DNA from: Peribacillus frigoritolerans | GTDB taxonomy: Bacteria > Bacillota > Bacilli > Bacillales > DSM-1321 | Direction: 5' to 3' | DNA: 64,000 bases | Assembly (NCBI RefSeq): GCF_040250305.1 | Contig: NZ_CP158190.1 | Span: 714,001 to 778,000, forward strand | In this document: positions 1 to 8,214 of the stretch, piece after piece | Position numbering within the stretch: position 1 is the first letter of the stretch | Layout: each line of letters opens with the position of its first letter | The notes under the pieces: model-generated | Seen by the model: only the letters and a program-made list of their open reading frames with translations | Told to the model about the DNA's origin: nothing | Database searches by the model: none | Translations under genes and position numbers: made by a program

Positions 1-2
1 AA

Positions 3-1037
3 AATGATCAATATTATATTTTTTACAATGATAAAGGTTATGCAGAGCCCAAGAATGCAGTGACCGTTTCTGAAGCCCATGGTTACGGGATGATGATAAC
101 GGCGATCATGGCAGGCAGCCAGGACAAGCAGTACTTCGATGGGCTTTATCGTTTTTATAAAGCGCATGGAAGTGATAATGACCCTTCATTAATGGCGTGG
201 CAGCAAGTAAAGGATAAATCGGGTAAAATCATCACTACGCCAGGGGATGCCGATTCAGCAACTGATGGCGATATGGATATCGCCTATTCGTTATTACTGG
301 CACATCGCCAGTGGGGAAGTGAAGGGGAAATTGACTATCTTGCCAGTGCAAAGGACATCTTGGATGCGATCATGTCGAATGAGATAAATCGGTCGCAGTA
401 CCTTGTTAAACTAGGGGACTGGGCGGAAGATGAAGATGACGTATATGGACAATCGACTCGTTCATCTGACCTTCTTCTCAATCATTTTAAGTCATTTGAG
501 GCGGCAACTGGGAATGATGAATGGAAAGGTGTAACGGATAAGGCCTATAGGATCATTCATTCGATTTTTAAGGAGGAAAGCGGCAATACTGGCCTCATGC
601 CGGACTTCATTATACAATCCAAGGAAGAATATCAGCCGGCAGAAGCGGGCTTTTTAGAAGGGGAGAATGACGGCAATTATAGCTGGAACAGCAGCAGGAC
701 CCCTTGGCGCTATACGCTCGATTACTTACTGACTGGTGATGAAAGAGCCCTGCCGCAATTAAAGAAGATGAATGATTGGATTAAAGCGGAAACGGATGGC
801 AACCCAGAAAATATCCAATCCGGTTATACGCTAAGCGGAAAAACCGTGGAAGAAGGGAATAGTACAAGCTTCGTTGCTCCATTCATGGTGAGTGCCATGG
901 TTGATTCCTCCAATCAGCAATGGATTAACATGTTATGGAATCGGACGGTACAGGACCAAGATGATGATGATTATTTTGCCAATACGATAAAATTACAGAC
1001 AATGATCGTGGTTTCAGGTAACTGGTGGGCGCCATGA
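3..1037 (+). CDS. Glycoside hydrolase family 8 enzyme, 5'-truncated by window edge
   Basis: The reading frame is open from base 3, so the true start lies outside the window and only the C-terminal 344 residues are seen. The GH8 signature TVSEAHGYGM, which carries the proton-donor Glu, is at about residues 20-30 of the visible part. The second GH8 block SATDGDMDIAYSLLLA, with the conserved Asp, follows about 65 residues later. Family members are secreted chitosanases, lichenases or endoglucanases acting on beta-1,4-linked polymers. The substrate cannot be told from this fragment, and no signal peptide can be judged. A GTG at position 60 is inside the conserved block and is not the start. The next gene follows after a short gap in the same direction. 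Confidence 0.9.
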   Translation, partial: NDQYYIFYNDKGYAEPKNAVTVSEAHGYGMMITAIMAGSQDKQYFDGLYRFYKAHGSDNDPSLMAWQQVKDKSGKIITTPGDADSATDGDMDIAYSLLLAHRQWGSEGEIDYLASAKDILDAIMSNEINRSQYLVKLGDWAEDEDDVYGQSTRSSDLLLNHFKSFEAATGNDEWKGVTDKAYRIIHSIFKEESGNTGLMPDFIIQSKEEYQPAEAGFLEGENDGNYSWNSSRTPWRYTLDYLLTGDERALPQLKKMNDWIKAETDGNPENIQSGYTLSGKTVEEGNSTSFVAPFMVSAMVDSSNQQWINMLWNRTVQDQDDDDYFANTIKLQTMIVVSGNWWAP

Positions 1038-1082
1038 TTCAATGCAAGAAACTAATTAAAGATGAAAAGGAGTTTGATGAGA

Positions 1083-1478
1083 ATGATGAAGGTCACACCT
1101 TTCTTGATGTTCGAAGGTAATGCGGAGGAAGCGATGAATTATTACACATCTTTAATCGAAGGATCGAAAATAACGAGCATTGTTCGGTATGGTGCAAATG
1201 AATCAGGTACAGAGGGAAGCGTCATGCAGGCTACCTTTACCTTGAAAGATCAGGAATTTATGTGCATCGATAGCAATGTTAAGCATCAATTTACGTTTAC
1301 ACCATCGTTTTCAATATTCCTTACATGTGATAGTGAAGAGGAAATTGACAGCCTTTATTCGAGTTTAACTGATGGCGGACAAGTGATGATGCCATTGGGT
1401 GACTATTTCTTTAGTAAGAAGTTCGGCTGGGTATCTGATAAGTTTGGTGTTTCCTGGCAGCTTACTCTACCAATATGA
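1083..1478 (+). CDS. VOC-superfamily (PhnB/3-demethylubiquinone methyltransferase-like) protein
   Basis: A small single-domain protein of about 131 residues beginning VTPFLMFEGNAEEAMNYY, typical of PhnB-like members of the glyoxalase/bleomycin resistance fold (PF06983 type). It also has the usual end FGWVSDKFGVSWQL. These proteins form dimers built from beta-alpha-beta-beta-beta units. Most have no known substrate, and the old methyltransferase label is not supported by any SAM motif here. I prefer ATG 1083 because AAGGAG at 1067-1072 is then 10 bases upstream. ATG 1077 (4 bases) and 1086 are alternatives, and the ATG at 1062 precedes the ribosome site. A terminator follows at 1488. Confidence 0.85.
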   Translation: MMKVTPFLMFEGNAEEAMNYYTSLIEGSKITSIVRYGANESGTEGSVMQATFTLKDQEFMCIDSNVKHQFTFTPSFSIFLTCDSEEEIDSLYSSLTDGGQVMMPLGDYFFSKKFGWVSDKFGVSWQLTLPI

Positions 1479-1487
1479 ATGAAGTGA

Positions 1488-1513
1488 AAACGCCACTGGA
1501 TAGTGGCTTTTTT
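1488..1513 (+). terminator. Intrinsic terminator after VOC gene
   Basis: GCCACT and AGTGGC form a 6-bp stem with a GGAT loop, followed by six T. Confidence 0.75.
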
Positions 1514-1729
1514 CAGTTTGGTGGCCAAAGGGGTTCGTAAGTGTCTCACCCCGAACCATGATTTTAAAAGAAGACTTTGTGAGGCTTTTTCCCGAAGCAT
1601 AGAAAAGGTACATAAACGGATCAAGGATAAACCGTTTGTGCTGTGAAGGAATTAATTATATATTAATCCTTGAGTACATTAATTCATGGATTAAAGTATG
1701 ATGATAAGAAAAGCCCGGAGGAGACAATC

Positions 1730-2044
1730 ATGAAAAATATCAATACAGAACAAGAATATCGTGAACAAATCAACCAAGAGGGACTGACAGTCGGGATTTT
1801 TACGACTACATGGTGTCCGGACTGCAAACGTTTAGACATGTTCATCGATGAGATCACTCAAGAACATCAAGACAAACAGTGGTTTACGATCGATCGTGAC
1901 GAGTTCCCTGAGATTTCTGAAGAGCAAACGGTAATGGGAATTCCATCACTATTAGTATTTAAAAATGGGGAAAAGGTTGCGCACCTCCACAGTGCAAATG
2001 CTAAAACTCCAGAAGCGGTCAATGAATTTCTAAATGACCTATAA
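1730..2044 (+). CDS. Thioredoxin-family protein (CPDC active site)
   Basis: A 104-residue cytoplasmic thioredoxin-fold protein without signal peptide. The redox motif WCPDC puts the cysteines at residues 29 and 32, and the cis-proline loop is MGIPSLLVF. This resembles the small YtpP/YdbP-type thioredoxins of Bacillus, which have variant CxxC dipeptides and are thought to reduce disulfides or mixed bacillithiol adducts; the true partner is unknown. ATG 1730 is chosen because GGAGGAG (1717-1723) lies just before it. The frame is open further upstream (from 1670) but without a better ribosome site. It is a single-gene unit closed by a strong terminator. Confidence 0.9.
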   Translation: MKNINTEQEYREQINQEGLTVGIFTTTWCPDCKRLDMFIDEITQEHQDKQWFTIDRDEFPEISEEQTVMGIPSLLVFKNGEKVAHLHSANAKTPEAVNEFLNDL

Positions 2045-2058
2045 AAGATCTTGAAAAG

Positions 2059-2101
2059 GTGAACCCCTTATTGTGCTGTAATGAGGGGTTCATCTTTTTT
2101 T
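2059..2101 (+). terminator. Intrinsic terminator after thioredoxin gene
   Basis: GAACCCCTTA pairs imperfectly with TGAGGGGTTC and is followed by a T-rich run. Confidence 0.85.
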
Positions 2102-2218
2102 AGAAATTTTTTCTAGAAATGACTTGATTTCTAAGGTGAAACGGGTTTTAATTATAGATACCGAATATCCATTATGGATATATGATATCTACATACATAT
2201 TAAAAGAGGTGAACTGAT

Positions 2219-2725
2219 TTGCAATTAACAAAAGGGGTCGAGCAAGCCATATGCATCATCGTTATACTCTCTACCCAGGATAAAAATGTCCCGCTTTCGT
2301 CTAATGAGATCAGCAGGCGATTAGAGGTGTCTCCTTCTTATTTGAAAAAAATCATAAGGAAATTGGTCGTAAAGCAGATAATCACTTCCGTTCCTGGTAA
2401 TAACGGCGGCCTTACTCTTGCCAAAAGTGTAGATAAGATTAAAAACCTTGAAATTATTGAGGCGATGGAAGGTCCCATTTCGATGTTTCCGGATACAGGA
2501 CTTATAGAAAAAGCGTTTAAAGATGGAGAGTATGCAGAGAAGGGAATGGACGTCCTTCGTCGGATGTTTTCTCGGGCGGATCAACTTTTAATAGAGTTCT
2601 TTTCCAGCCAAACAGTGGTAGATTTGCTTAAAGAAAGCTTTGGCACCACGGACATACCGACTCTTAATTGGAATACCGCGTCATTGAGTGATGTACTGCG
2701 TGAAAAGAAAGGTGAAAAGAAGTGA
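2219..2725 (+). CDS. Rrf2-family transcriptional regulator
   Basis: A 168-residue protein with an N-terminal winged helix typical of Rrf2. LSSNEISRRLEVSPSYLKKI is the helix-turn-helix (about residues 26-45), followed by the wing SVPGNNGGLTLAK. No cluster of three cysteines is present, so it is not an IscR-type Fe-S sensor by sequence. The start is TTG 2219, placed 7-8 bases after AGAGGTG. The stop overlaps the GTG start of the YhgE/Pip gene, so the two are translationally coupled and the regulator very likely controls that membrane protein. Its signal is unknown. Confidence 0.88.
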   Translation: MQLTKGVEQAICIIVILSTQDKNVPLSSNEISRRLEVSPSYLKKIIRKLVVKQIITSVPGNNGGLTLAKSVDKIKNLEIIEAMEGPISMFPDTGLIEKAFKDGEYAEKGMDVLRRMFSRADQLLIEFFSSQTVVDLLKESFGTTDIPTLNWNTASLSDVLREKKGEKK

Positions 2726-5577
2726 ACATGCTTAAACAAGAATGGAAGCTTTTCCTTACAAATCGAAAACTGGTCGGTGTCGCAATCGTTTTACTGTTCG
2801 TCCCGATTATTTATGGGGGGTTATTCCTTAGTTCTGCTTGGAATCCATACGGAAATACAGGCAAATTGCCTGTTGCAGTCGTGAATAAGGATGTGAAGGC
2901 GGAATATGAGGGAAAAACCTTAACAGTCGGTAATGAGCTAGTCGAGCAATTAAAGGACAATGATGATTTAGAATGGCATTTCGTAACGGAAAAAGCGGCG
3001 AAAAAAGGGTTTGATGATGGTACATATTATATGGTCGTTACCATTCCGGAGGATTTTTCAAAAAATGCATCTACCGTCATGGATGATAAGCCCAAAAAAA
3101 TGAATCTGACGTATGATGTGAATCCAGGACGCAGTTTCGTTTCTGAAACGGTCGGGAAACAGGCAACGAATAATTTGAAAACGGAAATTGCCGAAAGTGT
3201 CACAAAAGAATATGCGGAAGCGATCTTCTCCCAACTGGATGAAATCGGAGAAGGATTCGGCGATGCGGCAGATGGGGCATCAAAATTGGATGACGGTGCA
3301 AAAAAACTGCATGATGGAAACAAAGAAGTGACGGAAAATCTGAATAAGTTAGCTTCGAGCACATTAACTTTTAAAGATGGAGCGAATAAACTTCAAATTG
3401 GCGTTGGCGAGTTTTTGGAAGGAGCCAACAAGCTTGAAAGTGGCGCATCGGATCTAAATAAGGGAATTTCACAATATACTTCCGGTGTCGGTCAGTTGCA
3501 AAAGGGTGCGGATGAACTAGCATCAGGCACAGGGGAATTAGCTAGTAATAGTGAAGCACTTATACAAGGTTCTTCCCAACTTTCCACTGGTTTGGCCAAA
3601 GTGGTTCCAGGAGCGCAAACTTTAAATACTGGATTGGCACAAGCGCAAACAGGCAGTGCGAATTTGAATGATGGGTTGAATCAATTATCACAAAATGCAA
3701 GCCAGCTGACGGACCAATCGACAGGAATTCCAAAATTGGCAGCAGGTCAGCAGAGTTTAAATCAGGGAATCAATAAACTGGCAGAAGGTAGCCAGGCATT
3801 AAATGACGGCCTGAAAAAAATGGATGGCCAATTGCCCGCAGAAGAACAGCTGAATCAGCTTAAGCAAGGACTGACAAGCATTCAAAGCGGTGTAAATCAA
3901 TTGCAAGAAGCGGTTCCAGCAGGAAGCAGCACGTCCGGTACCGTATCCGGCATTACCGAAGATCTCAATAACAGTCAAGCGGCTTTAACGGAACTTCAAT
4001 CAACGATTGCGAATAATGGTCAGAGCACGATCAATGCCGTTCAAAACACGGAAGCCTTCAAAAGCATGACCAGTGAACAGCAATCCGAATTAATCGGAGC
4101 GGTTCAAAATGAACTTCAAAGCCAGGCGGAAGCACAAAAACGAATCGCATCGACTCTTGCTGCAAGTGTATCCGACTTATCAACGCAATTAACGGATAAA
4201 GTAATGCCTGTATTGAATGGATTAGGCCAGCTTCCGGAACAAGTGGCCAATTTAAATAATGCGGTGAATAAAGTCAATCCAAACGCTGTTTCAGCGTTAA
4301 ACGGATATACGGCAATAAGGAACGCACTGGAAGAACAATTAATTCCTGGTGCGACCCAATTAAATGGCGGCTTGAATGAAGCTGTCGAAGGAAGCAATCA
4401 ATTAACGGCGGCAACACAAAGTTTAAATGAACGGACACCAGAATTAGTGAAGGGGATCAACCAGTTAGCACAAGGCGGTTCCTCGTTAAATAATGGCCTT
4501 TCAAAACTAACTGAGGGATCTGGTCAGTTGGTTGATGGAGTTTCACAACTGCAATCAGGGTCATCCTCCTTTGGGAATGGTCTTGAGAAGTACGCATTTG
4601 GTGTTAGCCAAGTCGGCGAAGGGGCAAGCAAACTGGCTAATGGGGCCAATCAACTGAATGCCAACTCAGCGGCCTTGAATGAGGGCTCATCAGCACTTGT
4701 TAAAGGCACTGAACAATTGGCAAGCAATCTGCCTACTTTGAGCAATGGAGTCATCCAGCTTGCTGATGGCGCAGGTAAGATCAATGAAGGTTCATCAGCA
4801 CTTGCTGAAGGTTCCGGTAAATTGGGTGATGGAATCACCTCACTTGAAGATGGAACTGTCGAGCTTTCGGAAAAACTCAGTGATGGTGCAGAAGAAATAA
4901 GTGAAAATAAAACAAACGATGATAATTACAGCATGATTGCTGAACCGACACAGGTCAAAGAACAAAAAAGCAGTGACGTGCCGAATTATGGTCATGCACT
5001 GGCTCCTTATGTATTGTCTCTAGGGTTATTTGTTGGAGCTATTGCCTTCAATATGGGATTCCCGACAGGATTGCCTTCTACAAGGCCTACATCAGGAGTG
5101 GCATGGTGGTTCAGTAAATTTACGGTCCTATTTATCCAAGCGACGCTTTCTGCATTAGTGTTGGATGCGATCATGGTTTGGGGAATGGATTTACAGGTCG
5201 AGAACATGGGGCAATTCATTGGGGTTTCCATACTGACTTCACTTACGTTCATGTTCATCGTTACTTTCTTGACCGTAGGGTTTGGAAATCCAGGTCGTTT
5301 ATTGGCGATGATATTCCTTGTATTACAGTTAGGTGCAAGCGGAGGAATGTTCCCTGTGGAGCTGACCAATAACTTCTTCAGTCATGTTCACCCGTTCATA
5401 CCGATGACATACTCTGTCATGGGCTTCCGTCAGGCGATGAGTACGAGCCTTGGAGCGGATGCATTGACAACGAGTATAGTGTTCCTTACTGGATGCATCA
5501 TTGTCTTTAATCTGCTGCTATTGCTAACGATGGTCATCAAGAAGCGCAAAGCACACAATATTGAGATGGATGCATAA
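2722..5577 (+). CDS. YhgE/Pip-family membrane protein (phage-infection protein-like)
   Basis: A 951-residue protein. One N-terminal transmembrane helix (about residues 13-35) is followed by an extracellular PGRSFVSETV region. Next comes a very long coiled segment (about residues 170-720) made of repeated 7- and 11-residue units of the type LxxGxxxLxxGxxxL. The C-terminal ABC-2-like membrane domain has about five helices. This is the architecture of Pip (lactococcal phage receptor), YhgE and YueB. YueB is the SPP1 receptor and part of a type VII secretion locus. The protein is longer than Bacillus YhgE (about 775 residues) because of the repeat segment. It is co-translated with the upstream Rrf2 gene. 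Whether it works in secretion, lipid export or only as a surface fibre is open. Confidence 0.88.
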   Translation: MNMLKQEWKLFLTNRKLVGVAIVLLFVPIIYGGLFLSSAWNPYGNTGKLPVAVVNKDVKAEYEGKTLTVGNELVEQLKDNDDLEWHFVTEKAAKKGFDDGTYYMVVTIPEDFSKNASTVMDDKPKKMNLTYDVNPGRSFVSETVGKQATNNLKTEIAESVTKEYAEAIFSQLDEIGEGFGDAADGASKLDDGAKKLHDGNKEVTENLNKLASSTLTFKDGANKLQIGVGEFLEGANKLESGASDLNKGISQYTSGVGQLQKGADELASGTGELASNSEALIQGSSQLSTGLAKVVPGAQTLNTGLAQAQTGSANLNDGLNQLSQNASQLTDQSTGIPKLAAGQQSLNQGINKLAEGSQALNDGLKKMDGQLPAEEQLNQLKQGLTSIQSGVNQLQEAVPAGSSTSGTVSGITEDLNNSQAALTELQSTIANNGQSTINAVQNTEAFKSMTSEQQSELIGAVQNELQSQAEAQKRIASTLAASVSDLSTQLTDKVMPVLNGLGQLPEQVANLNNAVNKVNPNAVSALNGYTAIRNALEEQLIPGATQLNGGLNEAVEGSNQLTAATQSLNERTPELVKGINQLAQGGSSLNNGLSKLTEGSGQLVDGVSQLQSGSSSFGNGLEKYAFGVSQVGEGASKLANGANQLNANSAALNEGSSALVKGTEQLASNLPTLSNGVIQLADGAGKINEGSSALAEGSGKLGDGITSLEDGTVELSEKLSDGAEEISENKTNDDNYSMIAEPTQVKEQKSSDVPNYGHALAPYVLSLGLFVGAIAFNMGFPTGLPSTRPTSGVAWWFSKFTVLFIQATLSALVLDAIMVWGMDLQVENMGQFIGVSILTSLTFMFIVTFLTVGFGNPGRLLAMIFLVLQLGASGGMFPVELTNNFFSHVHPFIPMTYSVMGFRQAMSTSLGADALTTSIVFLTGCIIVFNLLLLLTMVIKKRKAHNIEMDA

Positions 5578-5582
5578 ACTAA

Positions 5583-5624
5583 TGAAGAAAAACCCCGGTG
5601 CAATGCGCCGGGGTTTTTCTTCAT
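5583..5624. terminator. Bidirectional terminator between convergent genes
   Basis: AAAAACCCCGG and CCGGGGTTTTT form a near-perfect stem with T-runs on both strands. It serves the YhgE gene (+) and the ArsR gene (-). Confidence 0.9.
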
Positions 5625-5995
5625 TATGATGGTTCATTCGTGTCCTTTTCTTTTTCGATGACTTTCAATCCATTTTCCCCTGAATTTTCAATCGCATGTT
5701 TAAGGATGGATAATTTGTTATCCCAGAATCGATCGTAAAAAGAAAGCCACTGTTTCAATTCAGCTAAAGGTTCCGGCTGAAGCCGAAAGCGTTTCTCTCT
5801 TCCTACCTTCCGGCCACTGACCAATTCAGCTTCAGAAAGGATATGAAGGTGCTTGGCAATCGCTGTACGGCTCATGGAAAAGTGAGAAGTAATTTCTGAA
5901 ATGGGTAAATCCCCTTCAGCAAGCAATTGCAGGACCTTTCGGCGGGTCGGGTCGGCGATAGCCTGAAATACATCATGTTTTTCTGCTGCAGACAC
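5624..5995 (-). CDS. ArsR-family winged-helix repressor
   Basis: A 123-residue protein with the ArsR/SmtB fold. ADPTRRKVLQLL forms the start of the domain (about residues 14-25), the recognition region is SEITSHFSMSRTAIAKHLHI, and the wing is GRKVGREKRF. No CxC or other metal-ligand cluster is visible, so a metal sensor is unlikely. This subclass commonly pairs with an SRPBCC/AHSA1 gene, as here. The start is GTG 5995, immediately after the TAA of the upstream SRPBCC gene, with GAGGG just before it. Both genes are read from the promoter at 6472-6501, which carries two AAACC-N4-GGTTT palindromes, so autorepression is the likely mode. Confidence 0.88.
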   Translation of the reverse strand: MSAAEKHDVFQAIADPTRRKVLQLLAEGDLPISEITSHFSMSRTAIAKHLHILSEAELVSGRKVGREKRFRLQPEPLAELKQWLSFYDRFWDNKLSILKHAIENSGENGLKVIEKEKDTNEPS

Positions 5996-6418
5996 TTAGC
6001 CCTCAACAGCCTTTTTAAGACCTTGATTAACGATTTGTTCCCAGCCATGATTCATTCTATCGCGAATCACTGAGCTTTTTTCGTTCGGTTTCGGAAGAAT
6101 CGTATCAGGCTCTTTCCAACCGCCATGAATAAGGGTGAACTCCGTTTTGCCATCCACTTCTTTTAAAATGAAGGAAATGAACCAACCGTCCGTATCCCAA
6201 CTGAATGAAAGGCGATGAGGAGCATCTAACTCCATTACCTTACAAGGAGATGGACCGAAGGGGGATTGCACATGGAACTCATGTCCCACTTTCGGTTGAA
6301 AATCATTTGGCATGAACCATGAAGCTATGCCCTCTGCAGTGGAAACTGTATCCCAAACTTTTTGGATAGGTGCTTCAAGAATAACCGTCTTCTTGATATC
6401 CTGTAATGTATTTTCCAT
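5996..6418 (-). CDS. SRPBCC (AHSA1/START-like) domain protein
   Basis: A 140-residue single-domain protein. The opening [20 protein letters not shown] and the block [26 protein letters not shown] (here split across strands) are typical of AHSA1-type SRPBCC proteins. These form a helix-grip fold with a large hydrophobic ligand pocket. The ligand is not known. The start is ATG 6418 with AAAGGAG 8 bases upstream; the longer frame to 6454 lies inside the operator region. It is the first gene of a two-gene unit with the ArsR repressor. Confidence 0.88.
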   Translation of the reverse strand: MENTLQDIKKTVILEAPIQKVWDTVSTAEGIASWFMPNDFQPKVGHEFHVQSPFGPSPCKVMELDAPHRLSFSWDTDGWFISFILKEVDGKTEFTLIHGGWKEPDTILPKPNEKSSVIRDRMNHGWEQIVNQGLKKAVEG

Positions 6419-6447
6419 AATGATTCTCCTTTTTAAGTGAAAATGTG

Positions 6448-6501
6448 AAACCAATTGGTTTTGCTTTGTTGATTATATAAAACCTTTTGGTTTCATGTCA
6501 A
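6448..6501 (-). promoter_or_regulatory. Promoter with two ArsR-type operators
   Basis: On the minus strand, TTGACA (6496-6501) and TATAAT (6472-6477) are 18 bp apart. AAACCTTTTGGTTT (6480-6493) fills the spacer and AAACCAATTGGTTT (6448-6461) lies at the transcription start. The two palindromes share AAACC-N4-GGTTT and are 32 bp apart, about three helical turns. This fits cooperative autorepression by the ArsR protein encoded downstream. Confidence 0.8.
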
Positions 6502-6543
6502 TAATTTGTTTCAGGCGAATCCTTTTTATTCATTGCATGATGC

Positions 6544-6987
6544 TTAATTTCCCAACTCTTCAATTTGTTTTGCCAATCCCGTTATATTATCGATTGATTT
6601 CATTATCTCTGAATCTTCCAATGCCTTAGGATCAATTTGGCCCTTTTCAATATTATTCAGATATAATTCAATTCCATCTGAAAGCTGTTGATTTGAGCTG
6701 ACGATCTTCTCATGGATGCCTTCAGCGATTTGGGGTGGTTCAGTTGCATTGAATTCTTCAATTTCCGTTTTAATCAATTCCAGTTCCTTTTCAAGATTTG
6801 CTCTTACTTCGGCATTCGTGACGGCGTCCTGTGACATTGCGGGAACCTCATTGGAAAAATCCTTAACGGTATTTACATACTCCGTCGCATTATCTGCATA
6901 CTCCAATGATGAATTGACTTCTTCTAAAGCTGAGCATCCGCTTAATGTAAGGATGGACAGCAGAGCAATGGTCATTATTTTTTTCAT
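6544..6987 (-). CDS. Small lipoprotein, DUF6376-like
   Basis: A 147-residue protein with a lipoprotein signal peptide. KKIM is followed by a hydrophobic stretch and the lipobox LSGC at about residues 15-18, so the mature form is anchored to the outer face of the membrane. The rest is predicted to be helical, starting SALEEVNSSLEYADNATEY, and resembles the DUF6376 family of Bacillus lipoproteins (identified from memory). The start is ATG 6987 with GGAGGC just upstream. It lies 34 bp after the kinase-like gene in the same direction and may share its riboswitch-controlled transcript. No function is known. Confidence 0.75.
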   Translation of the reverse strand: MKKIMTIALLSILTLSGCSALEEVNSSLEYADNATEYVNTVKDFSNEVPAMSQDAVTNAEVRANLEKELELIKTEIEEFNATEPPQIAEGIHEKIVSSNQQLSDGIELYLNNIEKGQIDPKALEDSEIMKSIDNITGLAKQIEELGN

Positions 6988-7021
6988 ATGTGCCTCCAAT
7001 GTGATTTTTTTATAGTAAGGA

Positions 7022-7627
7022 TCAGATGGGCAGAAATCTCTTTTTATAAATCGCTGCAATGGAATTCAGTATGAAGCTTGGAATCTTCTTTGGAAAAAAT
7101 GACTTCGAATAGAAAAGGTGAAAGGCACTTTTCAAGTCGTGCCACTGATTGCAGGATTTCACTTGCTTAAACCTTGCAACGTCAATGATCTTCACCTTTT
7201 TTTCGGAAGTGATGAAGATGTTTCGTAAATGGATATCCGAAGGGTTCAATCCCTCTTTCCTTGCCAATTGCAGGGCATGGTCTATCTCCGCAATGTTTTC
7301 TTCCGTTATCGGGATTCCCAATGTTAAACATTCAAAAAGAGTGTTGCCTTCAATGTGATCTATAACCAGGTAATTTACCCCCGCATCATATAGGGTTGGA
7401 TAGTAATCGATGGATTGGACGGTTTTGTATATTTCAGCTTCAACTTTAGCTGTGTGTGTATGATCCGGGAAAAACACTTTTAGTGCCTTATTGGTGGAAT
7501 GTATCCGGAATACATATGCGCTGCGGCCTTTTCCGATTAGTGATAAAGATGGGTCGGCATCAAGCAATATATGCTTTTTATCATCGGAAATCTTAACGCT
7601 TTTAGCTAATTCATTATAGTTCTGCAT
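7022..7627 (-). CDS. Serine/threonine protein kinase-like protein (YrzF type)
   Basis: A compact 201-residue protein kinase-like fold. It has a glycine loop GKGRSAYVF (residues 32-40) and a VAIK-type Lys in ALKVF (K50). A helix-C Glu lies in VEAEIYK (E65). The catalytic loop is PSDIHLRNIFI with D131 and N136, and IIDVARF stands in place of DFG with D149. The catalytic residues K, E, D, N and D are all kept, but HRD has become PSD. It resembles the small YrzF/YbdM kinases of Bacillus. The start is ATG 7627 after GAGGTG. Upstream lies a terminator hairpin and a yybP-ykoY riboswitch, so expression probably depends on Mn2+. Confidence 0.75.
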   Translation of the reverse strand: MQNYNELAKSVKISDDKKHILLDADPSLSLIGKGRSAYVFRIHSTNKALKVFFPDHTHTAKVEAEIYKTVQSIDYYPTLYDAGVNYLVIDHIEGNTLFECLTLGIPITEENIAEIDHALQLARKEGLNPSDIHLRNIFITSEKKVKIIDVARFKQVKSCNQWHDLKSAFHLFYSKSFFPKKIPSFILNSIAAIYKKRFLPI

Positions 7628-7662
7628 ACTTTTCACCTCTATTGTGCAATTTTTCGAATCAA

Positions 7663-7701
7663 AAAAGACGGTATAACCGATTATTGGTTATACCGTCTTT
7701 T
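7663..7701 (-). terminator. Riboswitch-linked terminator
   Basis: A perfect 16-bp hairpin (AAAAGACGGTATAACC arm) with a 7-base loop. On the minus strand it is followed by T residues. It sits between the yybP-ykoY aptamer and the kinase-like gene and is the likely expression platform. Confidence 0.85.
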
Positions 7702-7708
7702 AAAAATT

Positions 7709-7825
7709 AAAAGACCTCACCAAATAATCGGCAAGGTCTTGCAAACAACTAAAATCAGTTGCCAATAAAGCCGAGGATTCAATCCTGTACTGACGACTTT
7801 ATTGTATAGCTACTCCCCTTAACAG
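7709..7825 (-). promoter_or_regulatory. yybP-ykoY (manganese) riboswitch
   Basis: On the minus strand the conserved blocks of the class occur in order: AAGGGGAGTAGC, then AAGTCGTCAGTACA, then CGGCTTTATTGGC, then TTTGCAAGACCTTGCC pairing with GGTGAGGTCTT. Family knowledge: Mn2+ binds between the two helical legs and usually turns on efflux genes (TerC family, MntP, P-type ATPases). Here the next gene in the same direction is a kinase-like protein. The identification comes from pattern recognition, with no covariance search. Confidence 0.88.
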
Positions 7826-8214
7826 AAGGATTCTTATAAGTTATATACAGTAATTATATAGGTTATTGCCTCTATCCGTCAAATATAAGGATTGGTGCTT
7901 ACCCTATATATATATTCGATTTAGGCAGAAAGATGCTCGTCTCATCCTTATTAATTTGAGTGGTAAGTAATTATATCAATATACTTTATATTCATCATTT
8001 GTTTGTCGCACAAGCTTCATTGCTAATATTTCTATTTAATTACTTAAATGTCTATTAGTTTACTATTATGTTACAATCTGCTTCATCTCCATATAGATCT
8101 AATGGAATATGATATATTTTAGATGAATAAGTATATTTACCTATATTATTATACTGATTTTAACCGATATTTAAATAAATGTTAAAAATATAATTCTTTA
8201 GTAGGGAGAATGAG
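7826..8214. other. AT-rich intergenic region
   Basis: About 390 bases between the riboswitch start and the SH3b gene, very AT-rich. It should hold promoters for both directions. I see no gene and no confident -35/-10 pair. The SH3b gene start has TAGGGAGAATGAG upstream. Confidence 0.5.

Noticed and set aside
1403..1624. 73-codon minus-strand frame over the end of the VOC gene
   Set aside because: It crosses the VOC terminator and has no recognisable motif.
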